DNA from: Micromonosporaceae bacterium
GTDB lineage: Bacteria; Actinomycetota; Actinomycetes; Mycobacteriales; Micromonosporaceae
Assembly (NCBI GenBank): GCA_003543035.1
Contig: DPJL01000154.1
Coordinates: forward strand, 1-13,718
Length of the DNA stretch: 13,718 nucleotides
Direction of reading: 5' to 3'
A program made the translations under genes and the position numbers. The notes beneath the pieces were generated by a model. It was not told the origin of the DNA. It saw only the letters and a program-made list of their open reading frames with translations, and searched no databases. Below are positions 1 through 6,262 of this stretch, piece after piece (position 1 is the first letter of the stretch; the number at the start of each line of letters is the position of its first letter).

Positions 1-839
1 GGCAGATCCGCACCCGGCGCCGGGCGGCGAAGACTTCGACGGCATTGGTTCTCGTGTGCGCGTCGGCTTTCGCGTTCTTTTCCTTGCGACCGCCCGAGCT
101 GCCGCCCGTCACTCCGCCAACTCCCAGCCCGACGGTGACCTACAGCGCGGGCGGGATAACCATTCACGGCATCTTCGACCCGGCCACTGCCCCGGATCTG
201 CCTGGCACCATCACTTCGCTAGACATGATCACCTCAATCGAGGGCTGGCTGTCCACTTCGGACACTGAGGCGCATACCCTCGACGGTGGGCAGACCTGGA
301 TCCAGGAACCCAAGACCACCAACGATGACACCATCTCCCTGCCGGTCGATTTCCCCATCCTCTGGCGCGGCCGAGCAGCTTCGAGCGCACAACTCGGGGC
401 CGGGATCTCCAACGGAGTGCCGACCGTGGTCTTCGCCAACGATGGTGCCCCGATCAGCCTGGGCGGCACGGCAGACGATGTCACCGGGACTGTGCGGGGC
501 AATGAGGTCACCGTCATGGCTTTAAACGGCAAGACCATCATCAGTGTGTACCGGGGAAACGCCGCCGGATTCCAGAAGATCTCGGACGGGGGTGGGATGA
601 CCGTCAGCGGCCAGCCGATCGTTCTGCCGGACGGCCGGATCATGGTGGCCGATTCGCAGAGCCGTTGGCAGCTCAGCGAGGACAACGGCGCGACGTGGAA
701 ACCGGCCGGAATGGGCCTGCCCAATGTCGGCTCGCTACACGCGACCAGGACTGGCTACGTAGCTCTCGATCTTTTCCGGACCGGCTGGGTCGCGATCTCG
801 CCTGACGGGGTGACGTGGCAGAAGCTTCCGATTCGTTAG
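1..839 (+). CDS. Exported Asp-box (BNR/sialidase-like) repeat protein, 5' end outside the window
   Basis: The frame is open from the left edge, so the true start lies upstream; the TTG at 45 is not convincing as a start because the preceding in-frame residues (QIRTRRRAAKTSTA) form a basic patch before a hydrophobic stretch (ALVLVCASAFAFFSL). Together they look like a signal peptide or an N-terminal membrane anchor. A proline-rich linker (PPELPPVTPPTPSP) follows, then a beta-rich domain with three Asp-box-like motifs: TLDGGQTW, SEDNGATW and, at the C-terminus, SPDGVTW. Asp boxes mark beta-propeller blades in sialidases and many uncharacterised extracellular proteins; I see no catalytic sialidase arginine triad that I could defend. 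I infer an exported or membrane-tethered propeller protein of unknown ligand. Its last 105 nt overlap the 3' end of the gene on the other strand. Confidence 0.75.
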   Translation, partial: QIRTRRRAAKTSTALVLVCASAFAFFSLRPPELPPVTPPTPSPTVTYSAGGITIHGIFDPATAPDLPGTITSLDMITSIEGWLSTSDTEAHTLDGGQTWIQEPKTTNDDTISLPVDFPILWRGRAASSAQLGAGISNGVPTVVFANDGAPISLGGTADDVTGTVRGNEVTVMALNGKTIISVYRGNAAGFQKISDGGGMTVSGQPIVLPDGRIMVADSQSRWQLSEDNGATWKPAGMGLPNVGSLHATRTGYVALDLFRTGWVAISPDGVTWQKLPIR

Positions 840-1913
840 GGCGGCGGCACACAGCAGGAGCTCGGCACCGATCCTGACGAAGATGAGCGACGAGTACCCG
901 TCATCGGAGATGGTGCCGGAGAGATGGTTCCACACGGCCCACCAATAGAGCACCTCCGCCAGTTGCCAAACGATCAGCACGATCAGCGAAGCGCCCGCTG
1001 CCACGGCCAACGGCAGCAGCCAGAGCACGTACTGCGGTGAGTAGACCTTGTTCGTGATCAGGAAAGCAGCCACGGTCAGTAGGGTGAGCACTTCGAGTCG
1101 GCGAGGAGCGAAGAATGCGATCGCGGCTAGGCATAGTCCAAAGAGGACCATCCCGATGGTGTTGAGGGAAACCGGCAGGGTGTAGCCGAGCAGATCGAGC
1201 GCGTAGAAAAGTGAGCCGAAGTCGGCTCGGCGACCCGCGTTGAGCTCCCAGAAGACCGCCCAGCCGGCCGGGTAGAGCACCATGACCGGCAGGTTCACCA
1301 GGATCCAGCTCACCGCCGCGACCCCTACGGTCTGCAGCAAACGCGGCCACTGTCGCGATTGGATAGTCAGCAATAGCAATGGGAACAAGAGCAATGCCGG
1401 ATAGAGCTTGGTCGCGGCTCCCAGCCCGATGGCAAGCCCGGCCAGTGCGGGCATGTCGCGAGCCCAGGCCAGCATCGCAAGGCTCACCAGCATCACCGGA
1501 ACCATGTCCCAGTTGATGGTGCCGGTCAGCACCAGCACCGGGGAGAGCGCCACGGTCAGGCCCGCCGACTGCCGCCCGGTCAGCTTGATGGTGGCCCAGA
1601 CGGTGACGATCGTGCACAGCAACAACACCACGAGGTTGATCAGGAAATAGCTCTGCGGCGACCATGCCATCCGTGCCGTGATGTCGGCTAAATGGCCGGT
1701 GAGGACCGGGTACTCAAAGGATCGCTCTGTGGCGTAAGGGAAGTAGCCGTCAGCCAGGCCTCGATCGTTGAAGAGCACCGGTAGGTCGCTATAACAGAGC
1801 TCGCCAAAGATCAACTGCGGATCGTAGGGCCACCCGGCCGAGTGACACGGCCACTTCTGCCATAGCCCGGCGGCGAAGGAGAGCACCACCGCGGCATACG
1901 GGATCGCTTTCAC
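735..1913 (-). CDS. GT87-like (GT-C fold) integral membrane glycosyltransferase
   Basis: A 392-residue protein rich in hydrophobic helices (about nine to eleven segments). After a first membrane segment there is an extracytoplasmic loop with acidic residues (SDLPVLFNDRGLADGYFPY, about 42-60) and then FEYPVLTG, resembling the Asp-containing loop and YPP-type motif of the GT87 (DUF2029) polyprenyl-phosphate-mannose dependent mannosyltransferases such as PimE. SPQYVLWLLPL near the C-terminus is also typical of that family. It probably transfers a sugar from a polyprenyl phosphate donor to a cell-envelope acceptor outside the membrane; donor and acceptor cannot be read from sequence. The GTG start overlaps the stop of the upstream CBS protein as GTGA (4 nt), with GGGAG directly before it, so the two are translationally coupled. 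The charged tail after the last membrane helix lies antisense to the neighbouring gene and may be a stop-loss extension. Confidence 0.8.
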   Translation of the reverse strand: MKAIPYAAVVLSFAAGLWQKWPCHSAGWPYDPQLIFGELCYSDLPVLFNDRGLADGYFPYATERSFEYPVLTGHLADITARMAWSPQSYFLINLVVLLLCTIVTVWATIKLTGRQSAGLTVALSPVLVLTGTINWDMVPVMLVSLAMLAWARDMPALAGLAIGLGAATKLYPALLLFPLLLLTIQSRQWPRLLQTVGVAAVSWILVNLPVMVLYPAGWAVFWELNAGRRADFGSLFYALDLLGYTLPVSLNTIGMVLFGLCLAAIAFFAPRRLEVLTLLTVAAFLITNKVYSPQYVLWLLPLAVAAGASLIVLIVWQLAEVLYWWAVWNHLSGTISDDGYSSLIFVRIGAELLLCAAALTNRKLLPRHPVRRDRDPAGPEKIESYVASPGRV

Positions 1914-2761
1914 TCCCGATCCACGAACGGTGTCATCCGCACCCTCGCCACGCGGCGCCCCTCCAACTTGATCACCTGCAGGGTGTAGGCGTCCAGCGTG
2001 ACCGTGTCGCCCACCAACGGGAGTCGTCCGAGGGCACTCATGATGAAGCCGCCCACGGTCTCGTACGGACCCTCCGGCAACTCCAAACCGGTGCGCTCGG
2101 AGAAGTCGGCGAGGTTGAGCATGCCGTCCACCTCCGAGGTCTCACTCTGGCTGGCCGTGATCGGGGTCTCGTCGTACTCGTCGTGGATCTCCCCGACCAG
2201 TTCCTCGATGAGGTCTTCCAGCGTCACGATGCCGGCTGTTCCGCCGTATTCATCAACGACCACGGCCAGCGTATGGCGCTCCCGGCGCATCTCGGAAAGT
2301 GCTGCCAGCACCGGCTTGCTGCCGGGCATCCGCTTGACGTCGCGGATCAGATCGGCGACCGGGCTCTCCGGACGCTTGTGCCACAACAGGTCCCGCAGGT
2401 GGACAAAGCCTACGACGTCGTCGTCGGTGCCGTCGGTGACCGGGAATCGCGTGTGGCCCGCCTCCTGCACGAGCGCCATCGCGTCTTTGATGCACATCGA
2501 CAGCTCGAGGAACCAGACCTCGGTGCGAGGAACCATGACCTCGCGCAGCGGTGCACCCGAACGGGCCAGGGCCTTGCCGATGATTTGACGTTCCTCCGGG
2601 CCAAGGGTCACGTTGGCCGCCACAAGCTTGCCCAGCTCGTCGTCGGAGATCCCCTCTCGGCCGGCTGTCGAGTCGGCACCCAGCATCCGGGTGGTCCATC
2701 TGGTCAAGCCGTCGGCCGCCCGAACGATGGAGCGTGCAATCCGCTGCTTAGGTAACGCCAC
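1910..2761 (-). CDS. HlyC/CorC-family CBS-domain protein without the N-terminal membrane domain
   Basis: A 283-residue soluble protein. REVMVPRTEV (about 73-82) opens a CBS pair; VVVDEYGGTAGIVTLEDLIEELVGEIHDEYDE (about 167-198) is the characteristic end of the second CBS domain in this family, and residues about 210-280 form the transporter-associated (CorC_HlyC) domain with YETVGGFIMSALGRLPLVGD. Such proteins are linked to Mg2+/Co2+ efflux, and the CBS pair binds adenine nucleotides in relatives. Actinobacterial members are usually about 430 residues with a four-helix DUF21 membrane domain; here only the segment that normally follows it (RMLGADSTAGRE) is present, so this form is short, like Gram-negative CorC. 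The GTG start has no proper Shine-Dalgarno but a TATCAT box 6 nt upstream, which fits a leaderless mRNA. First gene of a two-gene operon with the glycosyltransferase. Confidence 0.88.
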   Translation of the reverse strand: MALPKQRIARSIVRAADGLTRWTTRMLGADSTAGREGISDDELGKLVAANVTLGPEERQIIGKALARSGAPLREVMVPRTEVWFLELSMCIKDAMALVQEAGHTRFPVTDGTDDDVVGFVHLRDLLWHKRPESPVADLIRDVKRMPGSKPVLAALSEMRRERHTLAVVVDEYGGTAGIVTLEDLIEELVGEIHDEYDETPITASQSETSEVDGMLNLADFSERTGLELPEGPYETVGGFIMSALGRLPLVGDTVTLDAYTLQVIKLEGRRVARVRMTPFVDRE

Positions 2762-2767
2762 TCCAAA

Positions 2768-2773
2768 ATGATA
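2768..2773 (-). promoter_or_regulatory. -10 box of the CBS/CorC-type gene (leaderless)
   Basis: TATCAT on the minus strand, 6 nt before the GTG start at 2761. No good -35 hexamer is visible. The distance places the transcription start at or next to the start codon. Confidence 0.5.
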
Positions 2774-2793
2774 AGACGTGTGAAAATGTTGGG

Positions 2794-2822
2794 TTGTGTT
2801 TGAATCTGGGGAAAGCTAAGCT
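2794..2822 (+). promoter_or_regulatory. Promoter of galE-galK (leaderless)
   Basis: TTGTGT (2794-2799), a 17-nt spacer, then TAAGCT (2817-2822), 7 nt before the ATG at 2830. Spacing is ideal for a housekeeping sigma factor and puts the transcription start at or close to the start codon. The only purine-rich stretch (GGGGAAAG, 2808-2815) ends 14 nt before the ATG, too far for a normal ribosome binding site. Confidence 0.55.
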
Positions 2823-2829
2823 CGGCATC

Positions 2830-3801
2830 ATGAAGCTTCTGGTCACCGGTGGCGCCGGTTACGTCGGGAGTGTTGTCACCCGGCTCCTCCTCGACGCAGG
2901 TCACTCGGTGGTCGTGCTCGACGACCTCTCCCGCAACGATGCCGCGCAGGTGCCGGCCGAAGCCGAGTTCGTCCGGGCCAGAATCCAAGACGCGGCCACG
3001 GTCCTCACGCCCGACGCCGGATACGATGCGGTGCTCCACTTCGCCGGGCTCATCTCGGCCGGCGAGTCGATGGCCCATCCCGAATTGCACTGGGACAACA
3101 ACACCACGGGTTCGTTGGCTCTTCTTGATGCGATGCGGCGGGCGCGGGTACCCAAATTAATCTTCTCTTCCACCGCGGCTGCCTATGGCGACCCCTCGGA
3201 GTTGCCGTTGACCGAAACGGCGGCGACCAAGCCGGTCAACACCTATGGCGCCACCAAGCTGGCGGTCGACATGGCGATCACCTCGGAGTCGCACGCCTAC
3301 GACCTCGCCGCGGCGAGCCTGCGCTATTTCAACGTGGCCGGCGCATTGATCAGGCCGGATGGCTCCATGCTCGGCGAGCGACACGACCCGGAGACGCACC
3401 TCATCCCGATCGCCCTCGAGGTCGCGGCGGGCAAACGCGAGAAGCTCCAACTGTTTGGCGACGACTACCCGACTCCTGATGGCACCTGTGTGCGCGACTA
3501 CATCCATGTCGCCGATCTGGCCGAGGCGCATCTGCTCGCGCTCGGCGCGCTGACGTCCGGCGATCACCGGATCTACAACCTGGGCAATGGCACGGGATTC
3601 TCCAACAAGCAGGTGGTTGAAGCGGTCCGGCAGGTTACCGGTCAGACGGTGCCGGTAGAGATTGCTCCGCGCCGACCCGGTGACCCGGCCGCACTCTTTG
3701 CCTCATCCGAGAAGGCTCGCCGCGAGCTCGGCTGGGTGCCCGCGAAGCCTTCGCTGACCGAGATCGTCGCTGACTCCTGGCACTTCTACCGCCATGCCTG
3801 A
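2830..3801 (+). CDS. galE: UDP-glucose 4-epimerase
   Basis: Interconverts UDP-glucose and UDP-galactose in the cytoplasm using bound NAD. The 323 residues match the usual length of bacterial GalE. The extended short-chain dehydrogenase fold is clear: the NAD-binding glycine motif TGGAGYVG (6-13), DDLS (31-34), the SST catalytic region (113-115), the catalytic YGATK with Tyr139 and Lys143, RYFNVAG (165-171) and the late RDYIHVADLAEAH motif. I place the start at ATG 2830 because it begins directly with MKLLVTGGAGYVG; the in-frame TTG 36 nt upstream would add residues not expected in the family and falls in the -35 region. The stop overlaps galK by 8 nt. No galT is next to it, so the uridylyltransferase must be elsewhere. 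GalE could also feed UDP-galactose to surface glycans. Confidence 0.96.
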   Translation: MKLLVTGGAGYVGSVVTRLLLDAGHSVVVLDDLSRNDAAQVPAEAEFVRARIQDAATVLTPDAGYDAVLHFAGLISAGESMAHPELHWDNNTTGSLALLDAMRRARVPKLIFSSTAAAYGDPSELPLTETAATKPVNTYGATKLAVDMAITSESHAYDLAAASLRYFNVAGALIRPDGSMLGERHDPETHLIPIALEVAAGKREKLQLFGDDYPTPDGTCVRDYIHVADLAEAHLLALGALTSGDHRIYNLGNGTGFSNKQVVEAVRQVTGQTVPVEIAPRRPGDPAALFASSEKARRELGWVPAKPSLTEIVADSWHFYRHA

Positions 3802-4861
3802 CGGCGTATTCACAGCTCCCGGTCGCGTCAACCTGATCGGGGAGCACACCGACTACTGCGACGGGTTCGTCCTCCCCTTCGCCCTGCCACAGCGGACAGT
3901 TGTTGCGGCAACCCTTACCCCGCAACAGGAATGGTCTGCCACCTCGCGCGGCGAGACTGTCCACTTTGACCTGTCGGCACCCGTAACCGGTTGGGCGGCT
4001 TACGTCGCCGGCGTCGTATGGGCGCTTCGCGATGCGGGCTTCGACGTGCCGGGCGCACACTTCGACATCACATCGGACGTGCCGACCGGCGCAGGCCTTT
4101 CCTCAAGCGCCGCACTCGAATGCTCGGTTCTCACCGCGCTTGTCGAGCTGGGTGGTCTCGATCTGCCCGTGCCCAAACAGCCCGCCCTGGCGCAGCGCGC
4201 GGAGAACGCTTACGTCGGCATGCCTTGCGGCATCATGGATCAGTCCGCTTCCACCCTTTCGCGCGAGGGGCACGCGCTCTTCCTGGACTGCCGATCCCTT
4301 GAGGTGGAACACATCCCCTTCGACTTGACCACGCAAGGTCTGGCGATGCTCGTCATCGACACGCGTGCACCGCATGCGCTCGTGGACTCCGAGTACGCCG
4401 CACGCCGGGCATCATGCGAGAAGGCCGCTTCTCTGCTTGGAGTGCCGGCGCTGCGGGATGCGACACTCGAGCAATTGTCGGCATTGGATGGCGAGCTTAA
4501 GAAGCGTGCCCGTCACATCATCACCGAGAACCAGCGCGTCCTCGACACCGTCGACCTGCTCCGGGCCGGACGCGTGCGTGAAATCGGCCCGCTGATGACC
4601 GCCTCCCATGTGTCGCTGCGCGACGACTTCGAGGTGACCGTGCCGGAGCTCGACGTTGCCGTGGAGGCAGCGCTTGGTGCGGGCGCCTATGGTGCCCGGA
4701 TGACCGGCGGTGGTTTCGGCGGCTGCGTCCTTGCCCTCGTCGACGAGCCGGCGGTGTCCGCCGTGGAGGTTGCCGTGCACAAGGCATTTGCCGCCAACGG
4801 TTTCGGGTCTCCATCGTCGTTCACGGCACTTCCCAGCGCCGGTGCGCACCGCCTCGCCTAG
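3794..4861 (+). CDS. galK: Galactokinase
   Basis: Phosphorylates galactose to galactose 1-phosphate with ATP. A GHMP kinase of 355 residues with all three family motifs: PGRVNLIGEHTDY (9-21), GLSSSAALE (101-109) and ARMTGGGFGG (301-310); CGIMDQSAS carries the catalytic Asp149. The N-terminus is short: the signature begins at residue 9, whereas most bacterial GalK have 20-30 residues before it. I recall the same short form from mycobacterial GalK, so this need not be truncation. The residue after HTDY is Cys22 where Asn is usual. The ATG lies inside the end of galE (8-nt overlap), so translation is probably coupled. The stop TAG shares the palindrome CTAG with the stop of the convergent tetR gene. 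Confidence 0.95.
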   Translation: MPDGVFTAPGRVNLIGEHTDYCDGFVLPFALPQRTVVAATLTPQQEWSATSRGETVHFDLSAPVTGWAAYVAGVVWALRDAGFDVPGAHFDITSDVPTGAGLSSSAALECSVLTALVELGGLDLPVPKQPALAQRAENAYVGMPCGIMDQSASTLSREGHALFLDCRSLEVEHIPFDLTTQGLAMLVIDTRAPHALVDSEYAARRASCEKAASLLGVPALRDATLEQLSALDGELKKRARHIITENQRVLDTVDLLRAGRVREIGPLMTASHVSLRDDFEVTVPELDVAVEAALGAGAYGARMTGGGFGGCVLALVDEPAVSAVEVAVHKAFAANGFGSPSSFTALPSAGAHRLA

Positions 4862-5463
4862 GCCTGCTCGGTCATGGCTGCTTGAAGTTGGGCTCGTGCC
4901 GTCCAGCGCATGATCTGTACTGCCTCATCGCGGTCGAGGCCGGCAACGTCGGTGAGCCAGACGAGTGCCTCAATGCCGGTCGCTGAGCGAATCGCGATGG
5001 CGAGCCGGTGGATGTCAACGCCAGGATGGCTGTCCCGCAACGGAATCAAAGCGTCCTCGATCCAGCCGATTGCCCGTCCCTTGCGGAGCGGCTGATCCGA
5101 GTCGCGCCCCTTTTCCAATGCGAGCCGCAACGACGTGCGCAGCTGCGGCTCCCATTCGGTGGTGATGGCGGTGAAGGCCTGCATCACGATGTCGAGTCTG
5201 GCCTCTGGATCATCGGGTGCCTCCTTTGGCAGCAACGATTCGTGGGCAATCTCGGGATAGGCGGCGAGCAGCAGACTGCGCTGACTGGGGAAGTACCGGT
5301 ATGCGGTCGTGCGCGATATCCCCGCGTTGGCGGCGGCGTGCTCGACCGTGGGCGTGACTCCCTCGGTCAGCAGCGCTCTTGTGGCCGCTACCAGCGCTTC
5401 CCTGGTACGGGCCTTTTGGTTTCGCCGACCGGTCGACTCATATGGGACTGGCATCGCCATCAT
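4858..5463 (-). CDS. TetR-family transcriptional regulator
   Basis: A 201-residue regulator with the TetR DNA-binding domain at about residues 14-60: TREALVAATRALLTEG (helix 1), TVEHAAANAGISRTTAYRYFPSQRSLLLAA (helix-turn-helix, with YRYFPSQ in the recognition helix region). The C-terminal ligand domain is not diagnostic. It is divergent from a small cupin gene with only 14 bp between the annotated starts, which suggests it controls that gene and itself. The start is uncertain: ATG at 5463, 5460 or 5454. The third lies 7 nt after a TATCAT box and would give a leaderless 198-residue protein beginning MPVPYESTGRR. The stop overlaps the galK stop in CTAG. Confidence 0.9.
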   Translation of the reverse strand: MMAMPVPYESTGRRNQKARTREALVAATRALLTEGVTPTVEHAAANAGISRTTAYRYFPSQRSLLLAAYPEIAHESLLPKEAPDDPEARLDIVMQAFTAITTEWEPQLRTSLRLALEKGRDSDQPLRKGRAIGWIEDALIPLRDSHPGVDIHRLAIAIRSATGIEALVWLTDVAGLDRDEAVQIMRWTARAQLQAAMTEQA

Positions 5464-5467
5464 GATA
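5462..5467 (-). promoter_or_regulatory. -10 box of the tetR gene (leaderless from the third ATG)
   Basis: TATCAT on the minus strand ends 7 nt before the ATG at 5454. It is the same hexamer as upstream of the CBS/CorC-type gene. It overlaps the first ATG codon at 5461-5463, so the mRNA would begin after the first two ATG codons and translation would start at the third. Confidence 0.4.
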
Positions 5468-5471
5468 CTCT
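5463..5471 (+). promoter_or_regulatory. Extended -10 promoter of the cupin gene (leaderless)
   Basis: TGATACTCT: a TG dinucleotide, one base, then TACTCT (5466-5471), 6 nt before the ATG at 5478. The identical nonamer precedes the SPFH gene at 7983. There is no Shine-Dalgarno and no good -35, as expected for an extended -10 promoter. Confidence 0.45.
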
Positions 5472-5477
5472 CGTCCC

Positions 5478-5825
5478 ATGAGTGACGACCCGGCGGTTAC
5501 CAACTCCGATCTCTATCAGGTGATCTTTGAGAACGAGCGGGTTCGAGTGCTTGAGTACAGGGACAACCCGGGGGATAAGACGACACCGCATCGACACCCC
5601 GACAGCGTGATGTTCACGCTGAGCTCTTTTAAGCGGAGGCTCTCCACCGGTGGCAAGCAGGTCGACGTGGAGCTCGCGGCCGGGCAGGCGAGATGGCTTG
5701 CCGCACAAGAACATTCCGGCGAGAACGTCGGTGACACCGCCACGCACACTATCTTCGTGGAGTTGAAAGAACCCAGCCCAGGCATGGGGTCTGCGCCCAA
5801 CAACCCGTTGGGACCCAGCGTCTAG
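5478..5825 (+). CDS. Small cupin-domain protein
   Basis: A 115-residue single-domain protein with a cupin beta-barrel pattern. Motif 1 is seen as PGDKTTPHRHPDSVMF, with His38 and His40 as probable metal ligands; the second motif gives AAGQARWLAAQEHSGENVGD followed by THTIFVELK, with His79 and His90 as further ligand candidates. Similar short cytoplasmic cupins are common beside regulators and may be small-molecule sensors or simple enzymes; substrate cannot be assigned. Gene context suggests control by the divergent TetR protein. The stop TAG forms CTAG with the stop of the convergent thioesterase gene, leaving no room for a terminator between them. Confidence 0.85.
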   Translation: MSDDPAVTNSDLYQVIFENERVRVLEYRDNPGDKTTPHRHPDSVMFTLSSFKRRLSTGGKQVDVELAAGQARWLAAQEHSGENVGDTATHTIFVELKEPSPGMGSAPNNPLGPSV

Positions 5826-6214
5826 CGCAATGTCCGGCTGTTGCCGCGAAACTCGGCGACCAGCCGCTCGCCGCAGGTGACCGTGACGTCATAGATGCCC
5901 GAACGCCCGTAGCGATGCCGTTCCACGGCTCGCGCGGTCAGCACCTCACCGATGCGAGCCGGGCTGACGAACGTGATGTCCGCCGACGCCGCCACCGTCA
6001 CCGCACCGGGATAGTTGCACGCACACGCGAAGGCCGTGTCGGCCAGCAGAAACACGAAGCCGCCGTGGGCAATCCCGTGTCCGTTGACCATGGTGTCGGA
6101 GACTGTCATCTCCAGCAATGCCCCGCCCGGCTTCAGCTCCAGCACCTTGATACCCAGCGCCTGCGAAGCCTCGTCCGCCGCAAACATCGCCTCCGCCCCG
6201 GTTCCATCGCTCAC
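5822..6214 (-). CDS. paaI: PaaI-type hotdog-fold acyl-CoA thioesterase
   Basis: A 130-residue single hotdog domain. The signature NGHGIAHGGFVFLLADTAFACACN (44-67) is close to the PaaI hydroxyphenylacetyl-CoA thioesterase motif; Asp59 is the likely catalytic acid and HGG (50-52) the turn at the active site. PaaI removes CoA from stalled phenylacetyl-CoA intermediates. No other phenylacetate degradation gene is in the window, so the substrate may be another aryl- or acyl-CoA and the symbol refers to the subfamily. The start is GTG at 6214, chosen because a TAGGGT box lies exactly 6 nt upstream and the protein length matches the family. Convergent with the cupin (CTAG stop overlap), divergent from the oxidoreductase. 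Confidence 0.87.
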   Translation of the reverse strand: MSDGTGAEAMFAADEASQALGIKVLELKPGGALLEMTVSDTMVNGHGIAHGGFVFLLADTAFACACNYPGAVTVAASADITFVSPARIGEVLTARAVERHRYGRSGIYDVTVTCGERLVAEFRGNSRTLR

Positions 6215-6220
6215 ATGCCG

Positions 6221-6226
6221 ACCCTA
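6221..6226 (-). promoter_or_regulatory. -10 box of the thioesterase gene (leaderless)
   Basis: TAGGGT on the minus strand, followed by 6 nt and the GTG start. It sits where the -35 of the divergent oxidoreductase promoter would be, so the two promoters overlap and cannot both be occupied freely. Confidence 0.45.
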
Positions 6227-6250
6227 GCGCTTGGATCTGCGCTGACCGGC

Positions 6251-6256
6251 TATGTT
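6251..6256 (+). promoter_or_regulatory. -10 box of the Gfo/Idh/MocA oxidoreductase gene (leaderless)
   Basis: TATGTT, then 6 nt (CGGGCC), then the ATG at 6263. No Shine-Dalgarno is present in the 48-bp intergenic region. TTGGAT at 6231-6236 is only 14 nt upstream and therefore a poor -35. Confidence 0.45.
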
Positions 6257-6262
6257 CGGGCC

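Larger units (their letters stand above)
5442..5479. promoter_or_regulatory. Candidate TetR operator: 7-bp inverted repeat around the divergent promoters
   Basis: ATGGGAC (5442-5448) and its exact reverse complement GTCCCAT (5473-5479) are separated by 24 nt and centred at 5460.5. The arms bracket both -10 boxes. The right arm includes the first two bases of the cupin start codon, and the left arm sits where the cupin -35 would be. A divergently encoded TetR regulator often binds such a site. The arms also lie in coding sequence, so chance is possible. Confidence 0.35.

Noticed and set aside
164..724. Minus-strand 186-codon frame opposite the Asp-box protein
   Set aside because: Serine/proline-rich shadow frame without domain signs; the plus strand has three Asp-box motifs and a signal-like N-terminus.
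2794..2829. TTG start of galE 36 nt upstream
   Set aside because: It lies in the probable -35 hexamer, and the 12 added residues precede the expected MKLLVTGGAG start.
3157..3567. Minus-strand 136-codon frame opposite galE
   Set aside because: Arginine-rich antisense shadow of a certain galE gene.
5915..6262. Long in-frame upstream extension of the Gfo/Idh/MocA oxidoreductase
   Set aside because: The extension is antisense to the thioesterase gene, and the family starts directly with the Rossmann strand; ATG 6263 also has a -10 box at leaderless distance.
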